In this document: in pieces, positions 38,716-47,567 of the stretch | How the letters are laid out: each line of letters starts with the position of its first letter | How positions within the stretch are numbered: the stretch's first letter is position 1 | Assembly (NCBI RefSeq): GCF_022548875.1 | Contig: NZ_JAKZEW010000036.1 | Span: 273 to 48,053 of the forward strand | Length of the DNA: 47,781 nt | From: Glycomyces sp. L485 | GTDB taxonomy: Bacteria; Actinomycetota; Actinomycetes; Mycobacteriales; Micromonosporaceae | Reading direction: 5' to 3' | Translations under genes and position numbers: made by a program | The notes under the pieces: generated by a model | Seen by the model: the letters and a program-made list of their open reading frames with translations, nothing else | Database searches by the model: none | Told to the model about the DNA's origin: nothing

Positions 38716-39195
38716 GTGACGATGCAAAACGCTATTGAAGTAGCAATCGCCGCGTTCGGCGCAGTCGTCGCGATCGTCCTCATTTTCGCCGCGGTCCTCG
38801 GACTGCGGTCGAGCATCGACACAAGGAGACGCCGCAAGGCCCGTGCCAGGGCAGACGCCGAGGCATGGACCAGGCTTCTCGACAATCAACTCGCCATCGC
38901 GCCCTCGTACGTCACCGACGTCGAGGCCGCCGCCGCGCTCGACCGGGCGCGGAAACTCCACCACAACGCCGGCGAATCACTCAAGACTGCCAAGAAGACC
39001 AAGCAGTACGAGCGAATCCGCACCTACGCGCTCGCCGGACTCCACAACCTCAACGTCGTGCGCCGCCGACTCGGCAAGGCACCGGGACCGCAAGGCCCCA
39101 TGCCCTTCAACGGCGCCAGCGCCACTGCCGTCGACCGAGCCGACGTCCAACACGACATTCCCACCAGCCCGTCCACCGGGCTCTACTTCTACTAG
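38716..39195 (+). CDS. membrane-anchored helical protein of unknown function
   Basis: A 159-aa protein with one N-terminal membrane segment ([21 protein letters not shown]), a very basic stretch just after it ([17 protein letters not shown]; so a cytoplasmic domain), a long helical region rich in Ala/Lys, and a flexible tail ending YFY. GTG at 38716 follows GGGG; ATG at 38722 is an alternative. Not recognised. Confidence 0.65.
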   Translation: MTMQNAIEVAIAAFGAVVAIVLIFAAVLGLRSSIDTRRRRKARARADAEAWTRLLDNQLAIAPSYVTDVEAAAALDRARKLHHNAGESLKTAKKTKQYERIRTYALAGLHNLNVVRRRLGKAPGPQGPMPFNGASATAVDRADVQHDIPTSPSTGLYFY

Positions 39196-39224
39196 GAACG
39201 GCGGGGCATGAGGCGGACAGGCGC

Positions 39225-39611
39225 CTAGTGCCCCGCCTCCTCGCGCCTCGGGGTCAGCAGGTCCATCACCCACATCGCCACCCACACGATGATCGCGCCC
39301 CAGAACGCCGCCCAGAACCCGTCGACCGAGAAGCCGATCTCCAACTGCTCCGAGACCCACCCGGTCAACCAGAACATCAACGCGTTCACCACCAGCCCGA
39401 ACAGACCCAGCGTCAACACGTACAGCGCGCAGCCGACCAGCATCACCACCGGCTTCACGAACGCGTTCACCACCGTGAACACCAGGGCCGCCACCATCAG
39501 CGACAAGAACCGGGACCCGGTCGAATCTCCGAACAGCGCGATACCCGGGACCAGCGCCGTCGCCAGCCACAGGGCGAGCGCCGTCAACAGCAGACGCACC
39601 ACGAAACTCAT
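39225..39611 (-). CDS. four-helix membrane protein of the phage holin family IV (YvlD-like)
   Basis: A 128-aa protein with four membrane helices: [20 protein letters not shown], a central pair with the family motif [30 protein letters not shown], and a final helix [13 protein letters not shown]. The last residues are charged. ATG at 39611 is chosen since upstream codons add unrelated polar text. Despite the holin name, chromosomal members are small membrane proteins of unknown role. Confidence 0.8.
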   Translation of the reverse strand: MSFVVRLLLTALALWLATALVPGIALFGDSTGSRFLSLMVAALVFTVVNAFVKPVVMLVGCALYVLTLGLFGLVVNALMFWLTGWVSEQLEIGFSVDGFWAAFWGAIIVWVAMWVMDLLTPRREEAGH

Positions 39612-39699
39612 GGCGCCAGTATCGCCGCAGACCGACTTCGAGACCCCCGAATCGGGCAAACGGCCCGCACAGGCACCGTGAGACGATCCCGCGCCCTCC

Positions 39700-39721
39700 C
39701 ATTCACCGTCAGTTCACCGAA
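39700..39721 (+). promoter_or_regulatory. PHO box upstream of pstB
   Basis: Two 11-nt direct repeats, ATTCACCGTCA and GTTCACCGAAG, start near 39701 and lie about 85 bp before pstB. The pattern GTTCACC-N4-GTTCACC is the PhoP-binding box known from Streptomyces and other actinomycetes. Confidence 0.75.
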
Positions 39722-39806
39722 GGTCGGGCCGGACGCTACCCGCGCCGCCTATGGTCGCCACAGCCCCCGAACGCTTTCTTCCAAGCTCACCGCAGAGGAG
39801 AAGACC

Positions 39807-40694
39807 ATGAGCGACCCGACCATGTCCGGCGCAGGCCCCACCGTGAGCCCGCGTCGCATCGGAGCGGCTCCTCAAGCAGCGCCCCGGAGCACCGGCACGA
39901 CAGGCGTCGACGGCCCGAGCGTCTTCGACATACGCGACGTCAAAGTCCACTACGGCGCCTACAACGCGGTCAAGAACGTCGGCTTCACGGTCGCCAAGAA
40001 CGAGATCACCGCGCTCATCGGCCCCTCAGGCTGCGGCAAGTCCACCCTGCTGCGCTCGCTCAACCGCATGAACGACCTCATCCCCGGCGCCCGCGTCGAA
40101 GGCTCCGTCGCCTTCCACGGCAAGAACATCTACGACGCCGACGTCGACCCCGTCGAGGTGCGGCGCCGCATCGGCATGGTCTTCCAAAAACCCAACCCCT
40201 TCCCCAAGTCGATCTACGACAACGTCGCCTACGGACCCAAGATCCACGGCGTCCCGCGCACTGATCGCGACGGCATCGTCGAGGACTCGCTCAGGAAGGC
40301 CGCGCTCTGGGACGAGGTCAAGGACGACCTTCGCAAGAGCGCGCTGGCACTCTCGGGCGGCCAGCAGCAGCGCCTGTGCATCGCGAGGACCATCGCGCTC
40401 CAGCCCGAAGTCGTCCTGATGGACGAGCCGTGCTCGGCGCTCGACCCGATCGCGACGGCCCGCATCGAGGAGCTCATGGTCGACCTGGCCAAGCAGTTCA
40501 CGATCGTCATCGTCACGCACAACATGCAGCAGGCCGCGCGCGTCTCCGACAAGACGGCGTTCTTCTCGACCGAGGTCAACGAGCAGAGCGACACTCGCAC
40601 CGGAGTGCTCGTCGAGTTCGACGACACCCAGCGGATCTTCACCACGCCCTCGGACGAGCGCACCGAGAACTACGTCACCGGCCGCTTCGGCTAG
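39807..40694 (+). CDS. pstB: phosphate ABC transporter ATP-binding protein PstB
   Basis: A 295-aa ABC ATPase: Walker [11 protein letters not shown]-loop [13 protein letters not shown] (typical PstB text), signature LSGGQQQR, Walker [14 protein letters not shown] and the H-loop [14 protein letters not shown] 40-residue Ser/Pro/Ala-rich N-terminal extension precedes the domain. It energises high-affinity phosphate import with PstA/PstC. ATG at 39807 follows GAGGAG. Unusually it is not in the pst operon: it faces pstA tail to tail and has its own PHO box. Confidence 0.95.
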   Translation: MSDPTMSGAGPTVSPRRIGAAPQAAPRSTGTTGVDGPSVFDIRDVKVHYGAYNAVKNVGFTVAKNEITALIGPSGCGKSTLLRSLNRMNDLIPGARVEGSVAFHGKNIYDADVDPVEVRRRIGMVFQKPNPFPKSIYDNVAYGPKIHGVPRTDRDGIVEDSLRKAALWDEVKDDLRKSALALSGGQQQRLCIARTIALQPEVVLMDEPCSALDPIATARIEELMVDLAKQFTIVIVTHNMQQAARVSDKTAFFSTEVNEQSDTRTGVLVEFDDTQRIFTTPSDERTENYVTGRFG

Positions 40695-40712
40695 CCGAAC
40701 GGAACCTCAGCA

Positions 40713-40734
40713 GGGCCCCGCCGCGGCGGGGCCC
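40713..40734 (+). terminator. GC hairpin after pstB
   Basis: GGGCCCCGCC and GGCGGGGCCC pair perfectly (40713-40722, 40725-40734), 18 nt after the pstB stop; the following TCGTCGTTCTC is only moderately T-rich. Confidence 0.65.
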
Positions 40735-40808
40735 TCGTCGTTCTCAACGTCGGCTCGGCCTGCCGGGCGACCGACCGAAATGCCCGCCGCATTTCGATCG
40801 ATTGACAG

Positions 40809-40846
40809 AAAAAGGTCCCCGCGCCGGTGATCCGGCACGGGGACCT
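40809..40846 (-). terminator. intrinsic terminator of the pstSCA operon
   Basis: On the minus strand AGGTCCCCG and CGGGGACCT, with inner GCCGG/CCGGC, form a 14-bp stem with one internal mismatch, followed by TTTTT. It lies 25 bp past the pstA stop. Confidence 0.85.
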
Positions 40847-40870
40847 CGGAAAGAGACCGGTCGGCTTCGC

Positions 40871-41773
40871 CTACCGCTTGTCGATGGCGAAGCGTGAGGC
40901 GATGATCCTCGAGAGGATCGTGAACAGGAAGACGATCGCGATCAGGGTCAGCGCGGCACCCCAGGCCCGCTCCTGCGAGGCCTCGAACGGGCGCGCCGCG
41001 TTGCGGTAGATCTGCGCCGCCAGGGTCGTGTTCTGACCGTCGAACAGGTCCGGCTTGTAGATGTAGGTCAGGCCGACCGTGATGATGATCGGCGCGGTCT
41101 CGCCCGCCGCGCGCGCGACCGCCAGCAGCGACCCCGACGTGATGCCCGAGGAAGCGGCCGGCAGCACCACGCCCAGCGTCGTGCGCCACTTGCGGGCGCC
41201 CAGCGCGGACGAGGCCTGGCGGAGTTCGTCCGGGACCAACCGCAGCATCTCCTCGGTCGAGCGGATCACGATCGGCAACATCAGGCACGCCAGCGACAGG
41301 GCACCGGCGAAACCGCTCTGCTCGCCGACGACCAGGACGTAGCCGACGTAGATGAACAGACCCATGACGATCGACGGGACGCCGGTCATGACGTCGGCCA
41401 TCGTGCGGATGAACCTCGCCAGCGGGTTGGATTTGCCGTACTCGTTGAGGTAGACCGCGCCGAGGACGCCGACCGGGATGGCGATGAGCGCCGCCATGCC
41501 GGTGATCAGCAGGGTGCCGACGACGGCCGGGCCCATGCCCGGGCCCGCGGTGCGGTAGTTGCGGGGAATCACCTCGGTCAGGAAGTCCCAGCTCATGACC
41601 GAGGCGCCGCGTGAGATCACCTCGTACGCGACCAGGCCGAGCGGGAACGCCGCGACCAGCACGCACAAGCCGATCCCGAGTGTGGCGGCCCGATTGGCGA
41701 ACGCGCGTCGCGCCGACAGGTTCTTCCCGGACAGGTCCGGCGGTGTGGGGGTGCCGGTGTCGATGGCGGTCAT
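40871..41773 (-). CDS. pstA: phosphate ABC transporter permease PstA
   Basis: A 300-aa inner-membrane permease with six helices. The cytoplasmic coupling loop is EEMLRLVPDELRQASSALGA followed by RKWRTTLGVVLPAA, the EAA motif of PstA proteins. It forms the phosphate channel with PstC. ATG at 41773 overlaps the pstC stop (ATGA), so the two are coupled. It is the last gene of pstSCA and is followed by a terminator. Confidence 0.95.
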   Translation of the reverse strand: MTAIDTGTPTPPDLSGKNLSARRAFANRAATLGIGLCVLVAAFPLGLVAYEVISRGASVMSWDFLTEVIPRNYRTAGPGMGPAVVGTLLITGMAALIAIPVGVLGAVYLNEYGKSNPLARFIRTMADVMTGVPSIVMGLFIYVGYVLVVGEQSGFAGALSLACLMLPIVIRSTEEMLRLVPDELRQASSALGARKWRTTLGVVLPAASSGITSGSLLAVARAAGETAPIIITVGLTYIYKPDLFDGQNTTLAAQIYRNAARPFEASQERAWGAALTLIAIVFLFTILSRIIASRFAIDKR

Positions 41774-42765
41774 GTGTGGGCCCCTCGCATCTTGATCTCG
41801 GCCCGGCGGACGACCCAGCGGGCGGCGAAGTTGATGATGACGGTGATGGCGAACAGCACGACGCCGATGCCGATCAACGCGTCCGTGTGGAGACCGGTCG
41901 ACTCGCCCCACTGCTGGGCGATCGCCGCGGCCATGGTGTTGCCGGTGTCGAACATGCTGGCCGAGATGTGGAACGAGCCGCCGATGACCAGCGCCACCGC
42001 GATCGTCTCGCCCATGGCGCGCCCGAGGCCCAGCATCGAGGCGCCGACCAGGCCCCCGAAGGAGTGGGGGAGGATGGCGCCCTTGATCATCTCCCAGCGG
42101 GTCGCGCCCAGCGCGTACGCGGCCTGCTTGTCGGCCTCGGGAACGGTGTCGAAGACCTCCCTCGCGATGGAGGTGATGATCGGGATCACCATGATCGTGA
42201 GGACCAGTCCCGCGGTGAAGTAGTTGCGGCCGGTGTTGGTGTCCGCGAAGAGCGAGCTGAGCAGCGGGATCGGCTCGACCAGGCCGGCGAACCACTGGTA
42301 GACCGGCGTGATGAAGGGGACGACCACCAGAACGCCGACCAGTCCGAACACCACCGAGGGCACGGTGGCGAGCAGGTCGATGATCGTGACGATGTACTTG
42401 CGGGAGCGCGCGTGCGCCACCTCGGTGATGAACAGGGCGATGCCGATCGAGACCGGCACCGCGATGAGCATGCCGATCAGCGAGGTCACCAGGGTCCCGT
42501 AGAGCATCGAGAAGGCGCCGAAGACGTCGTCGTTGGGCGCCCACCGGGTGCCGAAGACGAATCCGAGCAGGCCTTCGTGGCTGATGGCCGGCATGGCGCG
42601 CATGGTCGTGGTGACCAGGATCAGGCCCAGGACGATGAGGACCGTGAGACCGGCGAAGGTCACCAGTCCCCGGAAACCCCGGTCGGTTCCCCTGGCTCGG
42701 GAGTCGCCGCCGAGATCCAGGTCGTCGGGAGTCTGGGGTGATGCCGTAGAGGTCAAGACTGTCAC
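41770..42765 (-). CDS. pstC: phosphate ABC transporter permease PstC
   Basis: A 331-aa permease with six helices and a polar N-terminus of about 30 residues. The coupling loop has REVFDTVPEADKQAAYALGA and TRWEMIKGAILPHS (EAA motif). GTG at 42765 is the start; no stronger start with a ribosome site lies nearby. It follows pstS after 75 bp that contain an RNA hairpin, and overlaps pstA at its 3' end. Confidence 0.95.
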   Translation of the reverse strand: MTVLTSTASPQTPDDLDLGGDSRARGTDRGFRGLVTFAGLTVLIVLGLILVTTTMRAMPAISHEGLLGFVFGTRWAPNDDVFGAFSMLYGTLVTSLIGMLIAVPVSIGIALFITEVAHARSRKYIVTIIDLLATVPSVVFGLVGVLVVVPFITPVYQWFAGLVEPIPLLSSLFADTNTGRNYFTAGLVLTIMVIPIITSIAREVFDTVPEADKQAAYALGATRWEMIKGAILPHSFGGLVGASMLGLGRAMGETIAVALVIGGSFHISASMFDTGNTMAAAIAQQWGESTGLHTDALIGIGVVLFAITVIINFAARWVVRRAEIKMRGAHT

Positions 42766-42792
42766 TCCGGTTTCGGTAGCGGAACGGCCGAA

Positions 42793-42825
42793 GACCCCAC
42801 CGGCGCGAATCGCGCTGCTGGGGTC
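42793..42825 (-). promoter_or_regulatory. intercistronic hairpin between pstS and pstC
   Basis: GACCCCA (42793-42799) pairs with TGGGGTC (42819-42825), with an inner CGCG/CGCG stem. With no T-run it is better explained as a processing or stability element that lets pstS mRNA outlast pstCA, as is common for binding-protein genes. Confidence 0.5.
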
Positions 42826-42840
42826 GACGGCGCGACGTTC

Positions 42841-43896
42841 CTAGGCAATCGTCTCGTTCAGTACGTCCAGGGCCTGCTGCTGCAGTCCCTCGGGCAGCGC
42901 CGCGAAGTTGTTCTGGGCGGCCAGGTTCTGGCCGTCGGTCAGCAGCCAGGTCAGGAACTCCTTGACGCCGGCGGCGACGTTCTCGTCCTCGTAGTCCGTG
43001 CGGATGAGGATGTAGGTCGGAGCGGTGATCGGGTAGGCCTCCGGACCCGCGGCGTTCAGCGGGTTGTAGGTCAGGTCGTCGTTGATGACCGCGCCGTCGA
43101 GACCGGCGGTGGTGCCTTCCAGCGTGGGCTGGACGAAGTTGCCGTCGGCGTTCTCGATGGAGGCGGTGACGAGACCGGTCTCGGCCGCGTCGGCCAGGTC
43201 GACGTAGCCGATGGCGCCGTCGGTCTCAGTGACGGCCTGCGCCACACCGGTGTTGCCGTCGCCGCCGATCGAGTTGGACGGCCACTCGGCGGTGTCGCCG
43301 GAGCCCAGGGTCCAGGACTCGGTCGCCTCGTCGAGGAATTTCGTGAAGTTGCCGGTGGTGCCCGAACCGTCAGAGCGGTGGGCGACGGTGATGTCGGTGG
43401 AGGGCAGTTCGAGGTCGGGGTTGTCGGCCGCGATGAGCTCGTCGTCCCAGGCGGTGATGTCGCCCTGGAAGATCATGGCCAGGGTCTCCTGGCCGATCTG
43501 CAGGCCCTCGACGCCTTCGAGGTTGTACGACACGGTGATCGGGGCGGCCACCGTCGGGATGTACTGATAAGAGCCTTCCTCGGGGCCGTCGTCAGAGCCG
43601 ACCAGCGAGTCGGTGCCGGCGAAGTCGTTCAGGCCCTCGCCGAAGTCGGACTTGCCCTGACCCGAACCGACGGCGTTGTAGGTGACGATGAGGTCGGGGT
43701 TCACTTCGGCGTACTCCTCCGTGGCCGCCGCATAGTAGGCGTCGGGGAAGCTGGCGCCGGAGGCGTTGATCTCGCCCGACGCCATGTCGCCACCGGCGCC
43801 GTCCCCGTCACCGCCGCCGCAGGCCGCCAGGCCGAACGCGAGGGTGCTTGCAGTGATCGTTCCGAAGATGGCTCTGCGGTTCAGTTTCATGTTCAC
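42841..43896 (-). CDS. pstS: phosphate-binding lipoprotein PstS
   Basis: A 351-aa binding protein. The lipobox is LAFGLAAC with Cys at about 26, followed by a Gly/Asp linker. Phosphate-site segments are INASGASFPDAYYAAA, VGSGQGKSDFGEG, DFAGTDS and HRSDGSGTTGNFTKFLDE, all typical for PstS. It is anchored outside the membrane and delivers phosphate to PstCA. GTG at 43896 or ATG at 43890 starts the gene. A PHO box lies about 95 bp upstream, so PhoP induction under phosphate limitation is expected. Confidence 0.96.
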   Translation of the reverse strand: MNMKLNRRAIFGTITASTLAFGLAACGGGDGDGAGGDMASGEINASGASFPDAYYAAATEEYAEVNPDLIVTYNAVGSGQGKSDFGEGLNDFAGTDSLVGSDDGPEEGSYQYIPTVAAPITVSYNLEGVEGLQIGQETLAMIFQGDITAWDDELIAADNPDLELPSTDITVAHRSDGSGTTGNFTKFLDEATESWTLGSGDTAEWPSNSIGGDGNTGVAQAVTETDGAIGYVDLADAAETGLVTASIENADGNFVQPTLEGTTAGLDGAVINDDLTYNPLNAAGPEAYPITAPTYILIRTDYEDENVAAGVKEFLTWLLTDGQNLAAQNNFAALPEGLQQQALDVLNETIA

Positions 43897-43989
43897 AGCT
43901 GGTCTCTACTCCGTTTTCCGGTCTTGAACCGGGGACTGCTTCACTGTTCACGACCCATCAAAACCAAACCCGGTGTTCACCTGGCGACT

Positions 43990-44011
43990 TGGAGTTGAAC
44001 TTGAGGTGAAC
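43990..44011 (-). promoter_or_regulatory. PHO box upstream of pstS
   Basis: On the minus strand GTTCACCTCAA (44001-44011) is followed directly by GTTCAACTCCA (43990-44000), two 11-nt direct repeats of the PhoP consensus. Confidence 0.85.
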
Positions 44012-44108
44012 GACTGAGCGCGATTCACGACGTTTGCTTGCAGGCATCGAGGGGCGCGGCTGCAACCAGGCAGTTTGATGGGATCAGCGCCTTGTCGTGA
44101 CCGGAGCG

Positions 44109-44756
44109 TTATGAACGATCGAGGTGAACATCACCGGTGACCAGATACACGACCTGGTGCGAGATGCGCACCGCGTGGTCGCCGAACCGCTCGAAGAACC
44201 GAGCCAGGAGCGCCGTGTCGACCGCCGCCTGCGGCCCGTAGCCGAGATCGGGGATCTGATCGTGGATACGCTGCTGGACCGCGTCGAGCTCGTCGTCGTC
44301 GAGGCCCATCTGCGCAGCCTGGAGCTGGTCGTGCTCGGCGAGGATTCGCACCAGTTTCTCCGAGATCCTTGTCGCCGCCCGACCCATCGCCGCGAAGTCA
44401 TCGTGGAGCGATTCGGGGATCGCCGAGACCGGGGACCGCATGATGACCGTCTTCGAGACGTGCTTGGCCAGGTCGCCCATCCGTTCCAGGTCCACCGAGA
44501 TGCGCACCGCCGCCAGGATGAACCGCAGGTCGCTCGCGACCGGCTCGTACCGGGTCATCAGGTCCACGATCCGGTCGTCGACTTGGAACTGGAGTGCGTT
44601 GATCTCCGTGTCGGCGGCCACGACCTCCTCAGCGGCCGGCGCGTCGACCTCCAGCAGCGCCGCGCTCGCCTTCTCCATGGCCTCGCCGGCGCGGCGGGCC
44701 ATGTCGACGAGCAGCTGGTTGAGGTCGTCGAGGTGCTGGTGGAACGGATTCGCCAT
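44109..44756 (-). CDS. phoU: phosphate signalling protein PhoU
   Basis: A 215-aa helical protein with two PhoU repeats; metal-binding acidic motifs are VVAADTEINALQFQVDDRIV in the first and LDDDELDAVQQRIHDQIPDL in the second, and the conserved RVSVDLERMGDLAKH-like text reads VRISVDLERMGDLAKHVSKT. PhoU links PstB to the PhoR/PhoP system and limits phosphate import. It is on the same strand as pstSCA but upstream of it, with no ribosome site evident before ATG 44756. No phoR/phoP is in the window. Confidence 0.95.
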   Translation of the reverse strand: MANPFHQHLDDLNQLLVDMARRAGEAMEKASAALLEVDAPAAEEVVAADTEINALQFQVDDRIVDLMTRYEPVASDLRFILAAVRISVDLERMGDLAKHVSKTVIMRSPVSAIPESLHDDFAAMGRAATRISEKLVRILAEHDQLQAAQMGLDDDELDAVQQRIHDQIPDLGYGPQAAVDTALLARFFERFGDHAVRISHQVVYLVTGDVHLDRS

Positions 44757-44931
44757 AATGGACCAATCGCGGGGTCGGATGCAGGGCTCGTACCAGGACG
44801 AGGCACGCGATCAGTCTAAGCCCGGACAGGGCTCCGCAGGCGTGCGGCGGTGAAGGACCGGCACGAGCCGCGGTCTGGTGACGCGAGGTTAAGGTGAGGA
44901 CGTACTTCGATCGATCCTCAGGAGTGAACGA

Positions 44932-45693
44932 ATGTCGTACCCCTCCCAGCCTTCCTACACGCCCCCGTACGGACAGCCCCAACCGCCGCGCAATACGAAC
45001 CTCTGGCTCGTGGGGTCCGCGATCATCGCCGTCCTCGTCGTCATCATGACCGTCACGCTGCTCATCATCCAGCGCACCGAGGGCAGCGCCACGGCCGGCG
45101 GCGGCGAGGACCCGCAGACCTCCTCGGGGAACGAATCCACTGCCACCGAGGAGGAGACGACCGAGGAGGAGACGACCGAAGGGGACGACGTCGAGGAGAG
45201 CGCCGGAGACGGGGGCGGTGAGTACGCAGGACTGAAAGAGGAGACCTGCGACGCCTACGACCTCTCGGCCTTCGAGGAGTACTTCGGGGCGTCCCTCGAC
45301 GCCGATGACACCTATAGGTCCGCCTCCACCAGCGGTGATTCCGGATCGGTCTACTGCAGCTTCTACACCGACGAGTACGACTCGCTGACCATCTCCGTCT
45401 ACGTGGAGGACGACGCGGAATGGGCGAGGGACTTCTTCGACTCCGACAAGGAGTACCGGGAAGAGGACTCGGACTACGAGGTGTCCGACTACAGTGATCT
45501 CGGCGACGCCGGGTATGTCTCGGTCTACGTCGACGATTCCTACGAGTCCCACGAGTTGCGGGTCATCTCCGGCAAGATCGACGTCAAGGTGAGCTCCGCG
45601 ATCTACTCCGACGAGAGCGACCGGGGCGAGATGCCGCCCATGCTGGCGGCGCATGCGGCGCAGGCGTTCGACCTGTTCGCGGCGTACGCCTAG
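44932..45693 (+). CDS. single-pass membrane protein with acidic external domain
   Basis: A 253-aa protein: a Pro/Tyr/Gln-rich cytoplasmic N-terminus (SQPSYTPPYGQPQPP), one membrane helix (LWLVGSAIIAVLVVIMTVTL), a very acidic Thr/Glu linker (TEEETTEEETTEGDDVEESA), and a compact external domain with two Cys (TCDAYD, VYCSFY) and many Asp/Glu/Tyr. Layout resembles DUF3558-like or septum/PknB-substrate anchored proteins, but no family is recognised. ATG follows AGGAGTGAACGA. Confidence 0.75.
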   Translation: MSYPSQPSYTPPYGQPQPPRNTNLWLVGSAIIAVLVVIMTVTLLIIQRTEGSATAGGGEDPQTSSGNESTATEEETTEEETTEGDDVEESAGDGGGEYAGLKEETCDAYDLSAFEEYFGASLDADDTYRSASTSGDSGSVYCSFYTDEYDSLTISVYVEDDAEWARDFFDSDKEYREEDSDYEVSDYSDLGDAGYVSVYVDDSYESHELRVISGKIDVKVSSAIYSDESDRGEMPPMLAAHAAQAFDLFAAYA

Positions 45694-45775
45694 CGAACGG
45701 GGGCGCCGGTGCGGCACATCACCGAATCGGCGCCCGACCGTGCGTAGCGCCTCCCCCGATGACAGGCAACGAAAA

Positions 45776-45801
45776 AGCGGGCCCAGATCACTGGGCCCGC
45801 T
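45776..45801 (-). terminator. terminator of tRNA-Lys
   Basis: AGCGGGCCCAG and CTGGGCCCGCT form a perfect 11-bp stem with loop ATCA, followed on the minus strand by TTTTCG, 14 nt past the tRNA. Confidence 0.88.
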
Positions 45802-45815
45802 CAATGCTTGTGATG

Positions 45816-45888
<73 letters not shown>

Positions 45889-45991
45889 TTGATGATTGAG
45901 CTGTTGCGGCCCGAAAGGGCCCGAGTCGCTCGCACGAGGAGAAACTTTAGCACGTCCTGCGGGGTCGCGTTCCGGGGGGAGCGCCGGTGGC

Positions 45992-45997
45992 TACGCT
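45992..45997 (+). promoter_or_regulatory. leaderless -10 element of obg
   Basis: TACGCT is followed by 6 nt and the GTG start at 46004. No ribosome-binding site is present. Confidence 0.55.
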
Positions 45998-46003
45998 TGA
46001 ACG

Positions 46004-47467
46004 GTGACAAGTTTCGTTGACCGGGTAAATCTGCAGGTCATTGCTGGCAAGGGTGGAAACGGCTGCGTGTCGGTCCACCGCGAGAAGTTCAAGCCGCTCG
46101 GTGGACCCGACGGTGGTAACGGCGGCCACGGCGGTGATGTCGTGTTCGTCGTCGACCCCAACGTCCACACGCTGCTCGACTTCCACTTCCAGAGCCGCCT
46201 GCAAGCCGGCAACGGCAAGCACGGCAAAGGCTCCAACCGCGACGGCGCCAACGGTGAGACGTTGCGCGTCTCCGTGCCCAACGGCACGGTCATCTACACC
46301 GACGGCGAGCAACTCGCCGACCTCACCGGCGACGGCACCGAGATCAGCGTCGCCAACGGCGGAAGAGGCGGGCGTGGCAACGCCGCGCTCGTCAGCTCCA
46401 AGCGTCGAGTCCCCGGCTTCGCCGAACTCGGCGAGCCGGGCGACGAGCTCGCCGTCACGCTCGAACTCAAGAGCGTCGCCGACGTCGGCCTCGTGGGCTT
46501 TCCCTCGGCCGGAAAGTCCTCTCTTATCGCGGCGATGTCGGCCGCGCGGCCGAAGATCGCCGACTACCCCTTCACGACGTTGAAGCCGAACCTCGGCGTC
46601 GTGTCCGCCGGGGAGACGACCTACACCATCGCCGACGTCCCGGGCCTCATCCCGGGCGCCGCGCAGGGGAAGGGCCTCGGCCTGGAGTTCCTGCGGCACA
46701 TCGAGCGCTGCGCCGTCCTGGCGCACGTCGTCGACTGCGCCAACCTCGAGACCGACCGCGACCCGGTCTCCGACATCGACGCGCTCGAAAGCGAGCTCGC
46801 CGAATACGGGGGCCTGGCCGATCGGCCGCGCATCATCGTGCTCAACAAGATCGACATCCCGGACGGGCGTGAGCTGGCCGAGTTCGTACGCCCCGATCTG
46901 GAGAAGTACGGCTGGCCGGTCTTCGAGGTGAGCGCCGTCAGCCGTGAGGGCCTGCGGGGGCTCAACTTCGCGTACGCCAAGGCGGTAGAGGAGTATCGCG
47001 CTGAACAGCCGCCGATCGAGGCGACCCGCGTCGTCATCCGACCGGCCGCTATCGACGACTCCGGTTTCAAGGTCCGCGCTCTCACGCCCGCATATGAAGG
47101 AGACGTCGAGTTCGTCGTCTCCGGTCAGAAGCCCGAGCGCTGGGTCGGCCAGACGAACTTCGAGAACGAGGAGGCCGTCGGGTACCTGGCGGACCGCCTC
47201 GCGGGGCTCGGCATAGAAGAGGCACTCGCGAAGCAGGGCGCCGTGCCGGGATCGATCGTGCGTATCGGCGAGACCGAGTTCGAGTGGGAGCCGACCGATC
47301 CTTCGGTCATCGCGACGGTTGGACCGCGCGGCACCGACGCGAGGTTCGAGACCACCGACCGCAAGGGCGCCGATGAACGGCTCGCCGAGCGGAAGGCGCG
47401 TCGCGCCGAGCTGCTCGAACGCGTCGCCAAGGAAGAGGACGCTCGCGGCAAACGACGCCGCGGCTAG
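46004..47467 (+). CDS. obgE: Obg-family GTPase
   Basis: A 487-aa ribosome-associated GTPase. The Obg fold (1-160) has the Gly-rich loops [16 protein letters not shown] and [12 protein letters not shown]. The G domain has G1 GFPSAGKSS, switch I text [15 protein letters not shown]3 [10 protein letters not shown]4 NKID and G5 SAVS. The actinobacterial C-terminal OCT domain (about 350-430) follows, then a basic tail. It couples nutrient state to 50S ribosome assembly. GTG at 46004 is leaderless. In many actinobacteria it follows rplU-rpmA; here those genes are absent and tRNA-Lys lies upstream. Confidence 0.95.
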   Translation: MTSFVDRVNLQVIAGKGGNGCVSVHREKFKPLGGPDGGNGGHGGDVVFVVDPNVHTLLDFHFQSRLQAGNGKHGKGSNRDGANGETLRVSVPNGTVIYTDGEQLADLTGDGTEISVANGGRGGRGNAALVSSKRRVPGFAELGEPGDELAVTLELKSVADVGLVGFPSAGKSSLIAAMSAARPKIADYPFTTLKPNLGVVSAGETTYTIADVPGLIPGAAQGKGLGLEFLRHIERCAVLAHVVDCANLETDRDPVSDIDALESELAEYGGLADRPRIIVLNKIDIPDGRELAEFVRPDLEKYGWPVFEVSAVSREGLRGLNFAYAKAVEEYRAEQPPIEATRVVIRPAAIDDSGFKVRALTPAYEGDVEFVVSGQKPERWVGQTNFENEEAVGYLADRLAGLGIEEALAKQGAVPGSIVRIGETEFEWEPTDPSVIATVGPRGTDARFETTDRKGADERLAERKARRAELLERVAKEEDARGKRRRG

Positions 47468-47498
47468 CCCCGATTTCGGCATTGACCTGCGATGACAT

Positions 47499-47547
47499 GG
47501 GGTTTGCAAGGGTGTGTCGCCGAACACGCACCCCCCTTGCAAACCCC
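47499..47547. terminator. long hairpin downstream of obg
   Basis: GGGGTTTGCAAGGG (47499-47512) is perfectly complementary to CCCTTGCAAACCCC (47534-47547), with further partial pairing inside (GTGT/ACAC). It lies 31 bp past the obg stop. It has no T-run, and its 3' arm contains the -35 of the rRNA promoter. Confidence 0.7.
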
Positions 47548-47567
47548 TGTCCCGGGTCGCGTAAATT
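47537..47567 (+). promoter_or_regulatory. candidate rRNA operon promoter
   Basis: TTGCAA (47537-47542) and TAAATT (47562-47567) are separated by 19 bp, a little long. Its place between obg and the rRNA leader supports it; a second promoter farther down is not excluded. Confidence 0.45.
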
